A DNA stretch of 64,000 nucleotides from Paraburkholderia heleia NBRC 101817 (GCF_000739775.1 NZ_BBJH01000004.1:212607-276606), one strand, 5' to 3'. Positions 16,457-26,329 are shown, counted from the first letter of the stretch. Made by a program: numbers and translations. Notes: a model not told the origin generated them from the letters alone.

Positions 16457-19400
16457 TTACGGCTGGCGCGTGGTTTCGACCTGCTGCATCGGCGTGCTGT
16501 CGACCGGCGGCAGGGGTTTGCGCTCGCGCGGCGCGCGCGCGGGCTTCACCAGTTGCGCGGCGGCTTGCTGCGCGGCGCGCAGCTTGTCGGCGTCCGTATT
16601 GACCCAGACGAGACCCGCCGATTCCAGCATCGGGCGCAGCGTGTCTGCGGCAGTCGCAGCCGTGGGCGCTGCCGTTGCCACCGGGGCCGGATGCGTCGCG
16701 GCCGGCTCGGTGATCGCGACGACCGCGGGAGCGGCGGCTACCGCCTCTTGCGCCGGTTCCGGTTGAGCGGCGGGCGCTGCTGCCGCTGCTACGGGCGCCT
16801 CGGTCCGTGGCGCTTCGACGCGGTCTTCCCGCACGACAGGCTGCGCTTCGACCTGGATCGGCTCGACAGGGGCTGCCGGCGCGACAGGTTCTTCCGCTGC
16901 GGCAGGCGCCACAGGAGCGACAGGTTCGGCGGGTGCCACAGGTTCCCCGGCCTTCGGCTCGACTACGTGCGCGGTTTCGACGCTCGCCGGTGCGGCTTCG
17001 GCAGGTGCCGGCGCTGGCTCTGCAGCGGGCGCGACGGTTTCGACCTGCGTCGTCGTCACGGCGGCGGGCGCGTGCCCGGCTTCGGCGAGGACGGCTGCGG
17101 CCGGCAGCGCGGTCACGACAGTGTCGACAGCCGCTTCGGTGCGCGCTTCTGCAGCCGATGCTTCATGCACTTGCGCGGCAACGGCAGGCTGCTCGATCGC
17201 CGGTTGAGCGGGTGCGGCTTGCTCTTCGCCTTCCGGTGCGTCCGCACCCGGCGTGAGGCCTGCTGCTTCCGTTTCGCGCTCGCGGCGACCGCCACGGCGG
17301 CCGCGGCGGCGGCGGCGGCGTTCTTCGCCTTCGCGCGGGGCGCCTTCTTCGTCGGCACCGAAGCTCACGCCTTCGGGCAGTTCTTCCGTTTGCGGCGCTT
17401 CGACGCCTTCAGCGCCTGCCGATGCGGCATCAAGACGCGCTTCCTGGGCTTCGGCGGCCTCGGCTTGCTGACGGCGGCGCGACTCATTGCGTTCGCCGCG
17501 TTCGCCGCGCTCGCCGCGTTCACCACGCTCGCGGCGCTCGCCACGTGCGGCGCCGGCTTCCGCCGTTACGTCGCTACGTTCCTGGCCGCGCTCGACGCGT
17601 TCGATGCGCTGTTCGCGTTCGGCGCGCGGTTCGCGGGTTTCACGCTGCTCGCGCGGTTCGCGTTGTTCACGCGGCTCTCGCGGCTCGCGGGCACCACGGC
17701 CTTCGCGGGCTTCACGCGGCTCACGCTGTTCGCGCGGCTCGCGTTCCTCCCGGCGGCCGGCCGGTTGACCAGTACGGGCGCCGCCTGCGCTTTCGCCGCG
17801 GCCTGCCGCGTCGCGGCCGCCGGAACGGCGATTGCGGTTGCGCTCGCCGCCGCCGGGCTTCTCACCGCGCTCGGTACGCGCTTCGCGGGTCGGACGGGCG
17901 GTCTTTTCGGGTTGCGCGACCGGTGCCGGCGTGGGCGCCGCAGCCGGTGCGCCGCCGAAGAGGCGCTTGACCCAGCCAAAGAAGCCGCCGCCCGCGGGCG
18001 TGACGGCCGTCTGCGCTGCGACGGGCGCGGTTTCGGCCGGCTTGACCGGCGCGCTCGGCGCCGGACGCTCCGGCGTGATGCCCTTCACCGCGGCTTCCTG
18101 CTTGGGCTTGGCTTCGGCGGTGCGCTTGCTGTAGCCGGTTTCCGACTCGAGTTCGCGAGCCGCTTCCTCGGCCATCTTCCACGAGGCGCGCGGGTCGTCG
18201 AGGCGCGCATCGTCGTGACGCAGGCGCTCGAGCTTGTAGTGCGGCGTTTCGAGGTGCTTGTTCGGGATCAGAACGACGGCGACCTTGAAGCGCGACTCGA
18301 TCTTGTTGATTTCCGAGCGCTTTTCGTTGAGCAGGAAGGCGGTGACTTCGACCGGCACCTGGCAATGAATTGCCGCGGTGTTTTCCTTCATCGCCTCTTC
18401 CTGGATGATGCGCAGGACCTGAAGCGCCGACGATTCCGTATCGCGGATATGACCCGTGCCGTTACAGCGCGGGCAGGTCACGTGGCTGCCTTCCGAGAGG
18501 GCGGGGCGCAGGCGCTGGCGCGACAGCTCCATGAGGCCGAAGCGCGAGATCTTGCCCATCTGGACGCGGGCGCGGTCGTGGCGCAGCGCGTCTTTCAGGC
18601 GCTGCTCGACTTCGCGCTGGCTCTTGGCCGACTCCATGTCGATGAAGTCGATCACGATCAGGCCGCCGAGGTCGCGCAAGCGCAGCTGGCGCGCCACTTC
18701 GTCGGCGGCTTCGAGGTTCGTGCGCGCGGCGGTTTCCTCGATGTCGGCGCCCTTGGTGGCGCGCGCCGAGTTCACGTCGATGGCGACGAGCGCCTCGGTG
18801 TGGTCGATCACGATCGCGCCGCCCGAGGGCAGCGGCACCGTGCGCGAATACGCCGTCTCGATCTGGTGCTCGATCTGGAAACGCGAGAAAAGCGGCACGT
18901 CGTCGTGATACCGCTTCACCTTATTGACATTGTCCGGCATCACGATATCCATGAAGGCGCGCGCCTGGTCATAGATCTCGGTGGTGTCGATGAGGATTTC
19001 GCCGATGTCGGGCTGGAAGTAGTCGCGGATCGCGCGAATGACGAGGCTCGATTCCAGGTAGATCAGCATGGGCTGACCGGACTGGCCGGCCTGCGACGCA
19101 GCTTCGATGGCGCGCCACAGTTGCAGCAGGTAGTTCAGGTCCCACTGGAGCTCTTCGGCGGAGCGGCCGATGCCGGCCGTGCGCGCGATGATGCTCATGC
19201 CGTCCGGCAGTTGCAGCTGCGCCATGGTTTCGCGCAGTTCCTGACGGTCGTCGCCCTCGATGCGGCGCGATACGCCGCCGCCGCGCGGGTTGTTCGGCAT
19301 GAGGACGAGGTAGCGGCCGGCGAGCGAGATGAACGTGGTGAGGGCGGCGCCCTTGTTGCCGCGCTCTTCCTTCTCGACCTGGACGATCAGCTCCTGGCCT

Positions 19401-19684
19401 TCCTTGAGGGCGTCCTGAATGCGCGCGCCGCGCATGTCGATGCCTTCGCGGAAGTACTGGCGCGCGACTTCCTTGAACGGCAGGAAGCCGTGGCGGTCTT
19501 CGCCGTAGTTGACGAAACATGCCTCGAGCGAAGGCTCGATGCGGGTGACGATCCCCTTGTAGATGTTGCCTTTGCGCTGTTCGCGCCCGGCGGTTTCGAT
19601 GTCGATGTCGATGAGCTTCTGTCCATCGACGATGGCGACACGCAGTTCTTCCTGCTGTGTCGCGTTGAACAGCATTCGTTTCAT
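16457..19684 (-). CDS. rne: RNase E, endoribonuclease and degradosome scaffold
   Basis: RNase E starts most mRNA decay and processes rRNA and tRNA precursors. It acts on the inner face of the membrane. The protein has 1075 residues. The catalytic half begins [10 protein letters not shown] and has the S1 region, [10 protein letters not shown] and [11 protein letters not shown] with the two catalytic aspartates, and the zinc-link CPRC near residue 401. The C-terminal half, from about residue 520, is low-complexity scaffold. It contains blocks of Arg/Glu/Pro repeats, an Arg-rich patch ([10 protein letters not shown]) and a long Ala/Pro/Val tail. The ATG at 19684 is fixed by the conserved N-terminus. 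The long upstream gap suits the feedback control through the 5' leader known for rne. Confidence 0.96.
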   Translation of the reverse strand: MKRMLFNATQQEELRVAIVDGQKLIDIDIETAGREQRKGNIYKGIVTRIEPSLEACFVNYGEDRHGFLPFKEVARQYFREGIDMRGARIQDALKEGQELIVQVEKEERGNKGAALTTFISLAGRYLVLMPNNPRGGGVSRRIEGDDRQELRETMAQLQLPDGMSIIARTAGIGRSAEELQWDLNYLLQLWRAIEAASQAGQSGQPMLIYLESSLVIRAIRDYFQPDIGEILIDTTEIYDQARAFMDIVMPDNVNKVKRYHDDVPLFSRFQIEHQIETAYSRTVPLPSGGAIVIDHTEALVAIDVNSARATKGADIEETAARTNLEAADEVARQLRLRDLGGLIVIDFIDMESAKSQREVEQRLKDALRHDRARVQMGKISRFGLMELSRQRLRPALSEGSHVTCPRCNGTGHIRDTESSALQVLRIIQEEAMKENTAAIHCQVPVEVTAFLLNEKRSEINKIESRFKVAVVLIPNKHLETPHYKLERLRHDDARLDDPRASWKMAEEAARELESETGYSKRTAEAKPKQEAAVKGITPERPAPSAPVKPAETAPVAAQTAVTPAGGGFFGWVKRLFGGAPAAAPTPAPVAQPEKTARPTREARTERGEKPGGGERNRNRRSGGRDAAGRGESAGGARTGQPAGRREEREPREQREPREAREGRGAREPREPREQREPREQRETREPRAEREQRIERVERGQERSDVTAEAGAARGERRERGERGERGERGERNESRRRQQAEAAEAQEARLDAASAGAEGVEAPQTEELPEGVSFGADEEGAPREGEERRRRRRGRRGGRRERETEAAGLTPGADAPEGEEQAAPAQPAIEQPAVAAQVHEASAAEARTEAAVDTVVTALPAAAVLAEAGHAPAAVTTTQVETVAPAAEPAPAPAEAAPASVETAHVVEPKAGEPVAPAEPVAPVAPAAAEEPVAPAAPVEPIQVEAQPVVREDRVEAPRTEAPVAAAAAPAAQPEPAQEAVAAAPAVVAITEPAATHPAPVATAAPTAATAADTLRPMLESAGLVWVNTDADKLRAAQQAAAQLVKPARAPRERKPLPPVDSTPMQQVETTRQP

Positions 19685-20566
19685 TGAACGACTCCAGTGC
19701 GTTCGCGCGCGAACCGCACGGTGCGCGGCGGCGACGCCAGGCAGCACGGTGCGGGCAGCGGCGAGCCGCGCCTTATTGTGTTGTCACAAGCACGCTGGAG
19801 CGGGAACGATGGCGGGGAGAATTGCCTTTTCTGGGCGCCGGTCCGGCGTTGCATTGCCGTGGACGGGGCCGCGTGGGCACATGCGAAATACGTCTTCAAG
19901 AAGCGAAGAGACATGCCGCGGGTTCGCGACGGCAACGTTTTCCTGCGCTTCCAGTTCACCTGCCTGCCGAGGCCATGAGCGTGCCGATGGTTGGGCTCAT
20001 CGTGTGCACATCGCACTGGCCGTGACAGACGCCGGCCGCAGCGGCGAACCGCGCGCGCTTGCGACTGGATCAGGTTCGCGGCGTCCAGATTCAATCCGGG
20101 CCGCGCACGGGAAGCTTTTCAGGAACAACGCCCGTCTTCCCCCTCGGGGTGTCTCGCCGCTTTTGACGTCGCCATGTCCCGCACGTTGCCGGGACGCTTC
20201 GGGCGCTCGCCGTATTTTCGCCACCAGCGCCTCCTGCGGCGGCCACTTCGACCGCGCGGCGGGACGCGCCGGATAAATTCTTTATACCAATGTTCCGTTA
20301 CCGGCGGAGCCGCTCCTGACCGAACGTGCCTGTGGGCGCCGTCCCTGCCGGAGTGGTGATCCGTGCGTGCAACTCGTTGCTTCTCATCAAGCGGGGTGAG
20401 CAACCAGCCCCGGGCGCAAGTAAAATAACCGTTTATCGCTTGCAGCCTGCGCTCGCCGCGTGGTCCAAGTCCAGGATAACCCTCTTGGGGTTCGCAGGAC
20501 ATTGGGCTGTCTGGCCTGGGCCATTCGGCCTACCGTTGCGTCGGCGCTGGGCAAATTATATTCAGA
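19685..20566. other. 882-bp divergent gap rne/rluC
   Basis: No convincing gene. Short frames on both strands lack conserved character or ribosome sites. The left part must hold the rne leader and the right part the rluC promoter. A TATAAA-like box reads on the minus strand near 20281 (TTGGTATAAAG), and TAAAAT occurs on the plus strand near 20422. No operator was recognised. Confidence 0.5.
20536..20562 (+). promoter_or_regulatory. Candidate rluC promoter, very close to the start codon
   Basis: TTGCGT (20536-20541) and TATATT (20557-20562) are 15 bp apart. The -10 ends five bases before the rluC ATG and there is no Shine-Dalgarno sequence, which would fit a leaderless mRNA. Confidence 0.35.
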
Positions 20567-21610
20567 ATGAAAGGGTTAGGCAAAACATCCCAGAATCAGG
20601 TCGCAAGCGACCAGGTTTCGTTCGTCGAAATCGACGAGGGCGCGGCCGGTCAGCGCATCGACAACTTTCTCGTGCGCGTCTGCAAGGGCGTGCCGAAAAG
20701 CCACATCTATCGCATTTTGCGCAGCGGGGAAGTGCGCGTAAACAAGGGTCGGATCGATGCGCAGTATCGGCTCGCGGAAGGCGACATCGTGCGCGTGCCG
20801 CCGATCCGCACGTCGCAATCGAGCGCGCCGGCCGGCGCTGCGCCCGTGCCGGCGGCCCAGTTTCCCGTCATCTACGAGGACGACGCGCTGCTCGTCATCG
20901 ACAAGCCCGCCGGCGTGGCCGTGCACGGCGGCAGCGGCGTGGCGTTCGGCGTGATCGAGCAGCTGCGCGAGGCGCGCCCGCAGGGCAAGTTTCTCGAGCT
21001 GGTCCACCGGCTCGACCGCGAAACGTCGGGCGTGCTGATGCTCGCCAAGAAGCGCGCCGCCCTCGTGGGCCTGCATGCGCAGATGCGCGATAACCAGACC
21101 GACAAGCGCTATTTCGCCTGCGTCCATGGCGAATGGGCGAGCGACTGGGGCCGTCGGCGCATTGTGAAGGAGCCGCTTCACAAGTACCTGACCCCGGAAG
21201 GCGAGCGCCGTGTGCGGGTTCAGCCGGACGGCTTGCCCTCGCATACGGTGTTCAATCTCGTCGAGCGCTGGCCGGGCTACGCGCTTCTCGAAGCCGAACT
21301 GAAGACGGGCCGCACGCACCAGATCCGCGTGCACCTCGCTCACCTCGGCCTGCCGATCGTCGGCGACGCCAAGTACGGCGACTTCGCGCTCAACAAGGAC
21401 CTCGCGCGCACGGGCGCGCGGCCGGGCATCAAGCGGATGTTTCTGCATGCGTACCGGCTGAAGCTCGCTCATCCGATTACAGGCGCCCCTTTGCAGTTCG
21501 AGGCGCCGTTGCCGGCGGACTGCCGCAGCTTCGTCGACGCGCTGCGCGCGCAGCGCGAGGAAGGCGCGGCGGCTGACGCGGCCCGACCTGACGCGGCCCG
21601 TCCCGAATGA
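20567..21610 (+). CDS. rluC: RluC, 23S rRNA pseudouridine synthase
   Basis: This enzyme isomerises uridines of 23S rRNA (955, 2504 and 2580 in E. coli numbering). The 347-residue protein has an N-terminal S4 RNA-binding domain (GQRIDNFLVRV to VRVNKGR, residues about 25-65). The RluA-type catalytic domain follows, with HRLDRETSG containing Asp150, and later TGRTHQIRVHLAHLG and GDAKYG. Divergence from rne is the same as in E. coli. About 20 residues at each end are variable. It heads a gene set with the HAD, Rieske and S49 genes. Confidence 0.95.
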   Translation: MKGLGKTSQNQVASDQVSFVEIDEGAAGQRIDNFLVRVCKGVPKSHIYRILRSGEVRVNKGRIDAQYRLAEGDIVRVPPIRTSQSSAPAGAAPVPAAQFPVIYEDDALLVIDKPAGVAVHGGSGVAFGVIEQLREARPQGKFLELVHRLDRETSGVLMLAKKRAALVGLHAQMRDNQTDKRYFACVHGEWASDWGRRRIVKEPLHKYLTPEGERRVRVQPDGLPSHTVFNLVERWPGYALLEAELKTGRTHQIRVHLAHLGLPIVGDAKYGDFALNKDLARTGARPGIKRMFLHAYRLKLAHPITGAPLQFEAPLPADCRSFVDALRAQREEGAAADAARPDAARPE

Positions 21611-21643
21611 CACCGAATCTGACAGCGTTTGGAGAAGTCCTGC

Positions 21644-22303
21644 ATGGCTCGAGAGTTATTTGACCTGATTGTGTTCGACTGGGACGGCACCCTGATGGAC
21701 TCGACCGCCCATATCACGCGCAGCATCCAGGCGGCATGCCGCGATCTCGGCCTGCCCGTGCCCGGCGACGAGGCGGCGAGCTACGTGATCGGCCTCGGCT
21801 TGCGCGAGGCGCTGCAGATTGCCGCGCCCACGCTCGATCCGGCCGACTACCCGCGCCTCGTCGAGCGCTATCGCATCCATTATTTGCTGAAGGACCAGCA
21901 GACCGAGCTGTTCGCCGGCGTGCGCGAGATGCTCGCGGAACTGCGCGACACCGGCTACCTGCTCGCCGTGGCGACAGGCAAGAGCCGCGTGGGGCTGAAC
22001 CGCGCGCTGGCGGATTCGCGGCTCACGAGCCTCTTCGACGGCACGCGCTGCGCCGACGAAACCTTCTCGAAGCCGCATCCGGCCATGCTTCAAGAGCTTA
22101 CGCGCGAACTGGGGCAGGATCTGGGCCGTACGGTGATGATCGGCGACACGACGCACGATCTGCAGATGGCGATCAACGCGGGCGCGGCGGGCATCGGCGT
22201 GGCGTATGGCGCGCATGCGTCCGGCGCCCTCGAAAAGCTCGAGCCGCGCTTCGTCGCGCCGGACGTGGCCGCGCTCGCAGGCTGGCTGCGGGAGAACGCA
22301 TGA
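21644..22303 (+). CDS. HAD-superfamily hydrolase, phosphoglycolate-phosphatase-like
   Basis: A cytosolic phosphatase of 219 residues. HAD motif I is FDWDGTLMDS with Asp12 and Asp14, motif II lies in VATGKSR, the motif III Lys in FSKPHPAM and motif IV in MIGDTTHDLQMA. The cap domain type matches Gph and pyrophosphatase-like enzymes, and the substrate is uncertain. GGAG lies eight bases before the ATG at 21644. Its TGA overlaps the start of the Rieske gene (ATGA). Confidence 0.9.
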   Translation: MARELFDLIVFDWDGTLMDSTAHITRSIQAACRDLGLPVPGDEAASYVIGLGLREALQIAAPTLDPADYPRLVERYRIHYLLKDQQTELFAGVREMLAELRDTGYLLAVATGKSRVGLNRALADSRLTSLFDGTRCADETFSKPHPAMLQELTRELGQDLGRTVMIGDTTHDLQMAINAGAAGIGVAYGAHASGALEKLEPRFVAPDVAALAGWLRENA

Positions 22304-22704
22304 GCGCGGCGCCCGGGGCCGCGACGCTCGAGCCGGTGCGCGTCTGCGCGGCCGATGAACTTGCCGAAGGCGGCGCGGGGCGGCGCATGAACGCGACCTA
22401 TGCGGGCGGCGACGCCGTGGTGTTCTTCGTGCGCTACGGCGGCGAGGTGTACGGCTACCTGAACCGCTGCGCGCACGTGCCGATGGAACTCGACTGGGTC
22501 GAGGGCCAGTTCTTCGAGTCGTCGGGGCTCTATCTGATGTGCGCCACGCACGGCGCGATCTACCAGCCCGACACGGGCAAGTGCGTGGGCGGCCCATGCC
22601 GTGGCGGGCGTTTGCGCCCCGTGCGAGTCGAGGAACGCGACACGCCCGAGGGGCGTGCGGTATTCTGGCTGCCGGACGACGCATTGCGTCCGACCCCAAC
22701 CTGA
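22300..22704 (+). CDS. Rieske [2Fe-2S] protein
   Basis: A 134-residue soluble Rieske-fold protein. The cluster ligands are Cys57-X-His59 and Cys81-X2-His84, followed by the PDTGKCVGGPCRGGRL region usual in the fold. It resembles stand-alone NirD-like or ferredoxin-type Rieske proteins rather than an oxygenase. The partner is unknown. It is translationally coupled to the HAD gene and followed 35 bp later by the S49 protease gene. Confidence 0.9.
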   Translation: MSAAPGAATLEPVRVCAADELAEGGAGRRMNATYAGGDAVVFFVRYGGEVYGYLNRCAHVPMELDWVEGQFFESSGLYLMCATHGAIYQPDTGKCVGGPCRGGRLRPVRVEERDTPEGRAVFWLPDDALRPTPT

Positions 22705-22739
22705 CCTCCGACCTTCGATCCCTTTCGACCCCCGCTCGC

Positions 22740-23744
22740 ATGTCCGACAATCCGACCCCTGATTCGAACGAAGCCCCCCGCGGCGCTTCGTCAGACCGCG
22801 GCGCCCCCGCGCCTGGCTGGGAGCGCGAGGCGCTCGAACGCATCGCGCTCGCGGCCATCACCGAGCAGCGTGCGGCGCGTCGCTGGCGCATCTTCTTTCG
22901 CTTCGCGTTTCTAGCCGTGTTCGTGGTGATCGCGTGGGCGATCCTCGACCTCTCGGGCGCGCGCGTGGAGAGTGAAGGGCGTCACACGGCGCTGGTTTCG
23001 CTCGAGGGAGAAATCGGCTCCGACACCCAGGCGAACGCCGACGACATCATCAGCGCGCTGGACAGCGCCTTCGACGACGACGGCACGGCAGGCGTGGTCC
23101 TGCACATCGACAGCCCCGGCGGCAGCCCGGTGCAGGCCGGCATCATCAACGACGAGATCCGCCGTCTGCGCATCAAGTACCCGGCAGTCCCGCTGTACGT
23201 CGTGGTGGGCGACATGTGCGCTTCGGGTGGCTATTACGTCGCGGCGGCCGCCGACAAGATCTATGTCAACAAGGCGAGCATCGTGGGCTCGATCGGCGTG
23301 CTGATGGACGGTTTCGGCTTCACCGGCCTCATGGACAAGCTCGGCATCCAGCGGCGCCTGCGCACCTCGGGCGAAAACAAGGGTTTCTTCGATCCCTTCT
23401 CGCCCGACACGCCGAAAATGGACGCGCACGCCCAGGAGATGCTCGATCAGATCCACCAGCAGTTCATCGACGCCGTGAAGGCTGGCCGCGGCAAACGTCT
23501 GAAGGATTCGCCGGATATCTTCTCGGGGCTGTTCTGGACCGGTCAGAAGAGCGTGGAGCTCGGTCTCGCGGATGGCTACGGCGACACCGATTACGTGGCG
23601 CGCGAAATCATCAAGGCGCCGGACGTCGTCGATTACACGGTCAAGCAGAGCCTCACCGATCGCGTGGCGAAGCGAGTGGGCGCGAACATCGGCTCGGCGG
23701 CCGTGCATTCGCTGCTGATGGGCGGCAAGGTGTCGGTGCACTGA
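22740..23744 (+). CDS. S49-family membrane signal-peptide peptidase (SppA-like)
   Basis: An inner-membrane serine protease that degrades signal peptides or membrane-protein fragments. It has 334 residues, the short bacterial form. One membrane helix (about residues 48-68) follows a charged, proline-rich N-terminus. The catalytic pair is Ser162 in GDMCASGGYY and Lys214 in SGENKGFFDP, 52 residues apart as in the short SppA enzymes. The family block SPGGSPVQAG is present. It ends the rluC gene series at a bidirectional terminator. Confidence 0.93.
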   Translation: MSDNPTPDSNEAPRGASSDRGAPAPGWEREALERIALAAITEQRAARRWRIFFRFAFLAVFVVIAWAILDLSGARVESEGRHTALVSLEGEIGSDTQANADDIISALDSAFDDDGTAGVVLHIDSPGGSPVQAGIINDEIRRLRIKYPAVPLYVVVGDMCASGGYYVAAAADKIYVNKASIVGSIGVLMDGFGFTGLMDKLGIQRRLRTSGENKGFFDPFSPDTPKMDAHAQEMLDQIHQQFIDAVKAGRGKRLKDSPDIFSGLFWTGQKSVELGLADGYGDTDYVAREIIKAPDVVDYTVKQSLTDRVAKRVGANIGSAAVHSLLMGGKVSVH

Positions 23745-23780
23745 GCGGCGGCGGTGCGTCAGCTTCCCGTCGCGCCATAG

Positions 23781-23828
23781 AAAAATTGGCCGCTGCGCGA
23801 TGGTTGCGCGGCGGCCATGTTTCTTTTT
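23781..23828. terminator. Bidirectional terminator between convergent S49 and methylase genes
   Basis: TGGCCGCTGCGC (23787-23798) pairs with GCGCGGCGGCCA (23806-23817) with one wobble, followed by TTTCTTTTT on the plus strand and preceded by AAAAA for the minus strand. Confidence 0.7.
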
Positions 23829-23844
23829 GCATGCCGAAGGCCGT

Positions 23845-24576
23845 TCAGTGCGCGAGCAGCAGGAAGATCGCCGGCCGCTTGTGCAGTTCGGGCGCGGGCT
23901 TGTTCTTCCAGTCGGACACGGCGCGGCTCACGATCGTCTCGGTGGGCAGCGTGAGATCGGCGGCGACGCACACGAGCGTGGAGGGCGCGCAGGTCGCGAG
24001 CAGCGCGTCGAGCAGCGCGCGGTTGCGATAGGGCGTCTCGATGAAGATCTGTGTCTGCTTGCTCTTGCGCGAGACCTGCTCCAGATCGCGCAGCTTCTTC
24101 ACGCGCTCGTTCGCGTCGACGGGCAGGTAGCCGTGAAACGCGAAGCTCTGGCCGTTCAGGCCCGACGCCATCAACGCGAGCAGAATCGAGCTCGGGCCCA
24201 CGAGCGGCACGACCTTGATGCCGCGCTCGTGCGCGCGCCGCACGAGCAGCGCGCCCGGATCGGCGACTGCGGGCACGCCCGCCTCGGAAACGAGCCCCGT
24301 GTCGATGCCCGCAAGCAGCGGTGCAAGCAGCTTGTCGACCTCGCCTGCGGGCGTGTTGACGTTGAGTTCGCGGATTTCGATTTCCTGGATCGGACGCGTC
24401 GTGCCCACGCGCTTGAGAAAGGCGCGCGTGGTCTTCGCGTTTTCGCCGATGTAGCTTGCGAGCGCGCCCGCGCGTTCGCGCACGGGCGTGGGCAGGACGG
24501 CGTTGAGCGCGGCGTCGTCACCGTCGCCCAGCGTGTTGGGGATCAGATAGAGGGTGCCCTTTGCTCCATTCGTCAT
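23845..24576 (-). CDS. Tetrapyrrole-methylase-fold SAM methyltransferase, RsmI-like
   Basis: A 243-residue SAM-dependent methyltransferase of the RsmI/YraL branch; RsmI makes 2'-O-methylcytidine 1402 in 16S rRNA. The sequence shows GTLYLIPNTLGDGD at the start, the SAM-binding SEAGVPAVADPGALLV and VPLVGPSSILLALMASGLNGQSFAFHGYLP (given here in pieces from one block), and TQIFIETPYRNRALL. Start and ending differ from canonical RsmI, so it may be a paralogue with another target. Its ATG overlaps the maf stop, so the two genes are coupled. Confidence 0.85.
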   Translation of the reverse strand: MTNGAKGTLYLIPNTLGDGDDAALNAVLPTPVRERAGALASYIGENAKTTRAFLKRVGTTRPIQEIEIRELNVNTPAGEVDKLLAPLLAGIDTGLVSEAGVPAVADPGALLVRRAHERGIKVVPLVGPSSILLALMASGLNGQSFAFHGYLPVDANERVKKLRDLEQVSRKSKQTQIFIETPYRNRALLDALLATCAPSTLVCVAADLTLPTETIVSRAVSDWKNKPAPELHKRPAIFLLLAH

Positions 24577-25211
24577 GCTCGTGTCTCCAGCAGCGGATAG
24601 CCCGCCGCAAGCAGCATGCGCGTGAGCGCGATGAGCGGCAGGCCAATCAGGGCGGTGGGGTCGTCCGATTCGATCGCGTCGAGCAGCGCGATGCCGAGTC
24701 CCTCCGATTTCGCGCTGCCCGCGCAGTCGTAAGGCGTCTCGGCGCGCAGATAGGCGTCGAGCGCGGCGTCGGGCAGGTCGCGAAAGCGCACTTTCGTGAC
24801 GACATCGACGGTATCCGTTTGGCCAGTCGCGGTGTCGAGCACGCTCAGGGCACTATGGAACAGCACTTCGCGGCCGCGCATGGCCTGCAGTTGCTCGAGC
24901 GCGCGTGCATGCGTGCCGGGCTTGCCGATCTGGCGGCCGTCGAAGGTGGCGACCTGATCGGAGCCGATCACGAGCGTGCGCGCGGCGCCCGCGGGCAGGG
25001 CGGCGGCCACGGCGCGGGCCTTCGCAGCAGCGAGGCGCAGCGCCGTTGCCTCGGGCGTTTCGCCGGGGTGCGGCGTTTCGTCGACGGCGGGCGCGGCCGT
25101 GTCGAAAGGAATGCGCAGACGCTCGAGCAACTCGCGCCGGTAGCGCGAGCTGGAGGCGAGGACGAGGGCGGGGCGGCCCGTGCGCGGGGCGTGCGAGGGA
25201 GAATCCTGCAT
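24573..25211 (-). CDS. Maf-family nucleotide pyrophosphatase (YceF type)
   Basis: Maf proteins hydrolyse non-canonical nucleoside triphosphates; the YceF branch prefers 7-methyl-GTP. The protein has 212 residues. The family motif LASSSRYRRELLERL is at the N-terminus, followed by DETPHPGETPEA, IGSDQVATFDGRQIGKPG and the C-terminal DPTALIGLPL. The YceF assignment rests on its position beside yceD-rpmF, which is conserved in gamma- and betaproteobacteria. I chose the ATG at 25211; the frame upstream has no ribosome site. Confidence 0.92.
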   Translation of the reverse strand: MQDSPSHAPRTGRPALVLASSSRYRRELLERLRIPFDTAAPAVDETPHPGETPEATALRLAAAKARAVAAALPAGAARTLVIGSDQVATFDGRQIGKPGTHARALEQLQAMRGREVLFHSALSVLDTATGQTDTVDVVTKVRFRDLPDAALDAYLRAETPYDCAGSAKSEGLGIALLDAIESDDPTALIGLPLIALTRMLLAAGYPLLETRA

Positions 25212-25687
25212 GTTCGATCGGGGTAGGAAAGCGGCTGCGAATGTGTAGCTGCGAAGGTGACGGGAGAAAAGACGGCTATGGCTTGGCGATTTTCGGGTGG
25301 ATTTTTCGTCGAAAACGGGGTGGATATCCCGCAAAACGTCGCCGGAGGCTCCCGAAAACCGCGCTCGCACAGACAACTTGCGTATGCGAGCTTAAGTGTT
25401 TGACTCGCAAAGATAAAGGCGATATGATTTTGGGCTTTTCATCGGTATGCTCTCGTCGCACGTCTTGTGCGGGCGTTCGGATCTTGCGGCGTCACGGCTC
25501 AAAAAACTTGCCGGCAGCGGCGTGTCGATGGCGAATGTAGGCAAGATGGCGAACGTAGGCAAGCGCGGGTCGATATTGACCAATGCGGAGACCATTGCGG
25601 GCCGGCACGAGCGGAATTGCTGCAAGCCGCCAACGGCTTTCGCGCATCGCTCGCCGGCCGCCCAAGCCTTGAAGCGGGAGAGAGCGC
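25212..25687. other. Divergent region maf/yceD with a tandem 18-bp duplication
   Basis: 476 bp without a gene. It contains a near-consensus promoter at 25400-25428 for the yceD-rpmF-fab genes and then a leader of about 250 bases. Within the leader an 18-bp unit (ATGGCGAATGTAGGCAAG) occurs twice in tandem at about 25529-25564 with one mismatch. The maf promoter on the other strand was not identified. Confidence 0.6.
25400..25428 (+). promoter_or_regulatory. Strong sigma-70 promoter for yceD-rpmF
   Basis: TTGACT (25400-25405) and TATGAT (25423-25428) are 17 bp apart, five of six matches in each box. Transcription should start near 25435, giving a leader of about 250 bases before yceD. Confidence 0.8.
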
Positions 25688-26329
25688 ATGATCGAACATT
25701 CCGGCAAGCCTGCTGGCGCCGAACTGAACCCGCGCGACTTCGATATCTTCGAATTTGCGCGCAGCGAGCGCGAGGCGGCGGGCGTCGTGCGCGTCTCGCA
25801 ACTGCCGCGCATGTTAAACGAAGTCCCGGCCGAGGCGCCAGATCGCGACACCGCGTTCACCTGGCAGGCTGCGGGCTTTACGCAGCAGGAATTGCAGGAC
25901 AACGGCACCGAAGGGCCGCAGCCATACCTGCGGCTGGCTGTTCACGGTGGCGCGTGGCTCACGTGCCAGCGGTGCCTCGCTCCTTACGAGCAGGCATTCA
26001 ATGCGGATGCGACCTTCCGTATCGTCCAGACGGAAGAAGAGGCGGACGAGTTTCCGCTCGACGACGATGAAGTCGAAGTGATCGTGGGCTCGCGCCATTT
26101 CGATCTCGTCGACTTGATCGAAGAGGAGCTGTTGCTCTCGCTGCCGCTGGTGCCGAAGCACGAGGTCTGTCCGGAGATTCACGAAAGCCTCGCCTCGGGT
26201 CCCGACGGCGCGGAGGGCGTGGACTCCGTGGACGACGTGCCGGAGCAGGAAGTCGAGCCGGAAGAGCGCGTCAACCCGTTTGCGGCGCTCGAATCGCTCA
26301 AGAAGGACGGTCCTGGCAGCAAGCACTAA
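25688..26329 (+). CDS. yceD: YceD, DUF177 protein linked to large-subunit assembly
   Basis: A 213-residue DUF177 protein. The family lies next to rpmF in many bacteria and plants and is linked to 23S rRNA accumulation and ribosome assembly; its biochemical role is not settled. The conserved CQRCLAPYEQAF motif lies near residue 95, and acidic, Glu-rich stretches follow. A proline- and charge-rich C-terminus ends GPGSKH. GGGAGAG precedes the ATG closely. rpmF follows after 134 bp. Confidence 0.9.
   Translation: MIEHSGKPAGAELNPRDFDIFEFARSEREAAGVVRVSQLPRMLNEVPAEAPDRDTAFTWQAAGFTQQELQDNGTEGPQPYLRLAVHGGAWLTCQRCLAPYEQAFNADATFRIVQTEEEADEFPLDDDEVEVIVGSRHFDLVDLIEEELLLSLPLVPKHEVCPEIHESLASGPDGAEGVDSVDDVPEQEVEPEERVNPFAALESLKKDGPGSKH

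Noticed and set aside
16094..19687. A very long open frame (1197 codons) on the plus strand opposite rne
   Set aside because: It is the antisense of RNase E, whose motifs are complete. The antisense product is Arg/Phe/Gly-rich without domain structure, typical of GC-rich shadow frames.
20119..20502. Small minus-strand frame in the rne/rluC gap
   Set aside because: No ribosome site, no domain, and Arg/Gly-rich composition like the shadow frames.
25447..26070. Plus-strand frame starting before yceD and carrying the MANVGK repeat
   Set aside because: It runs out of frame through yceD, is Arg-rich there and has no ribosome site. The repeat was kept only as a DNA feature.
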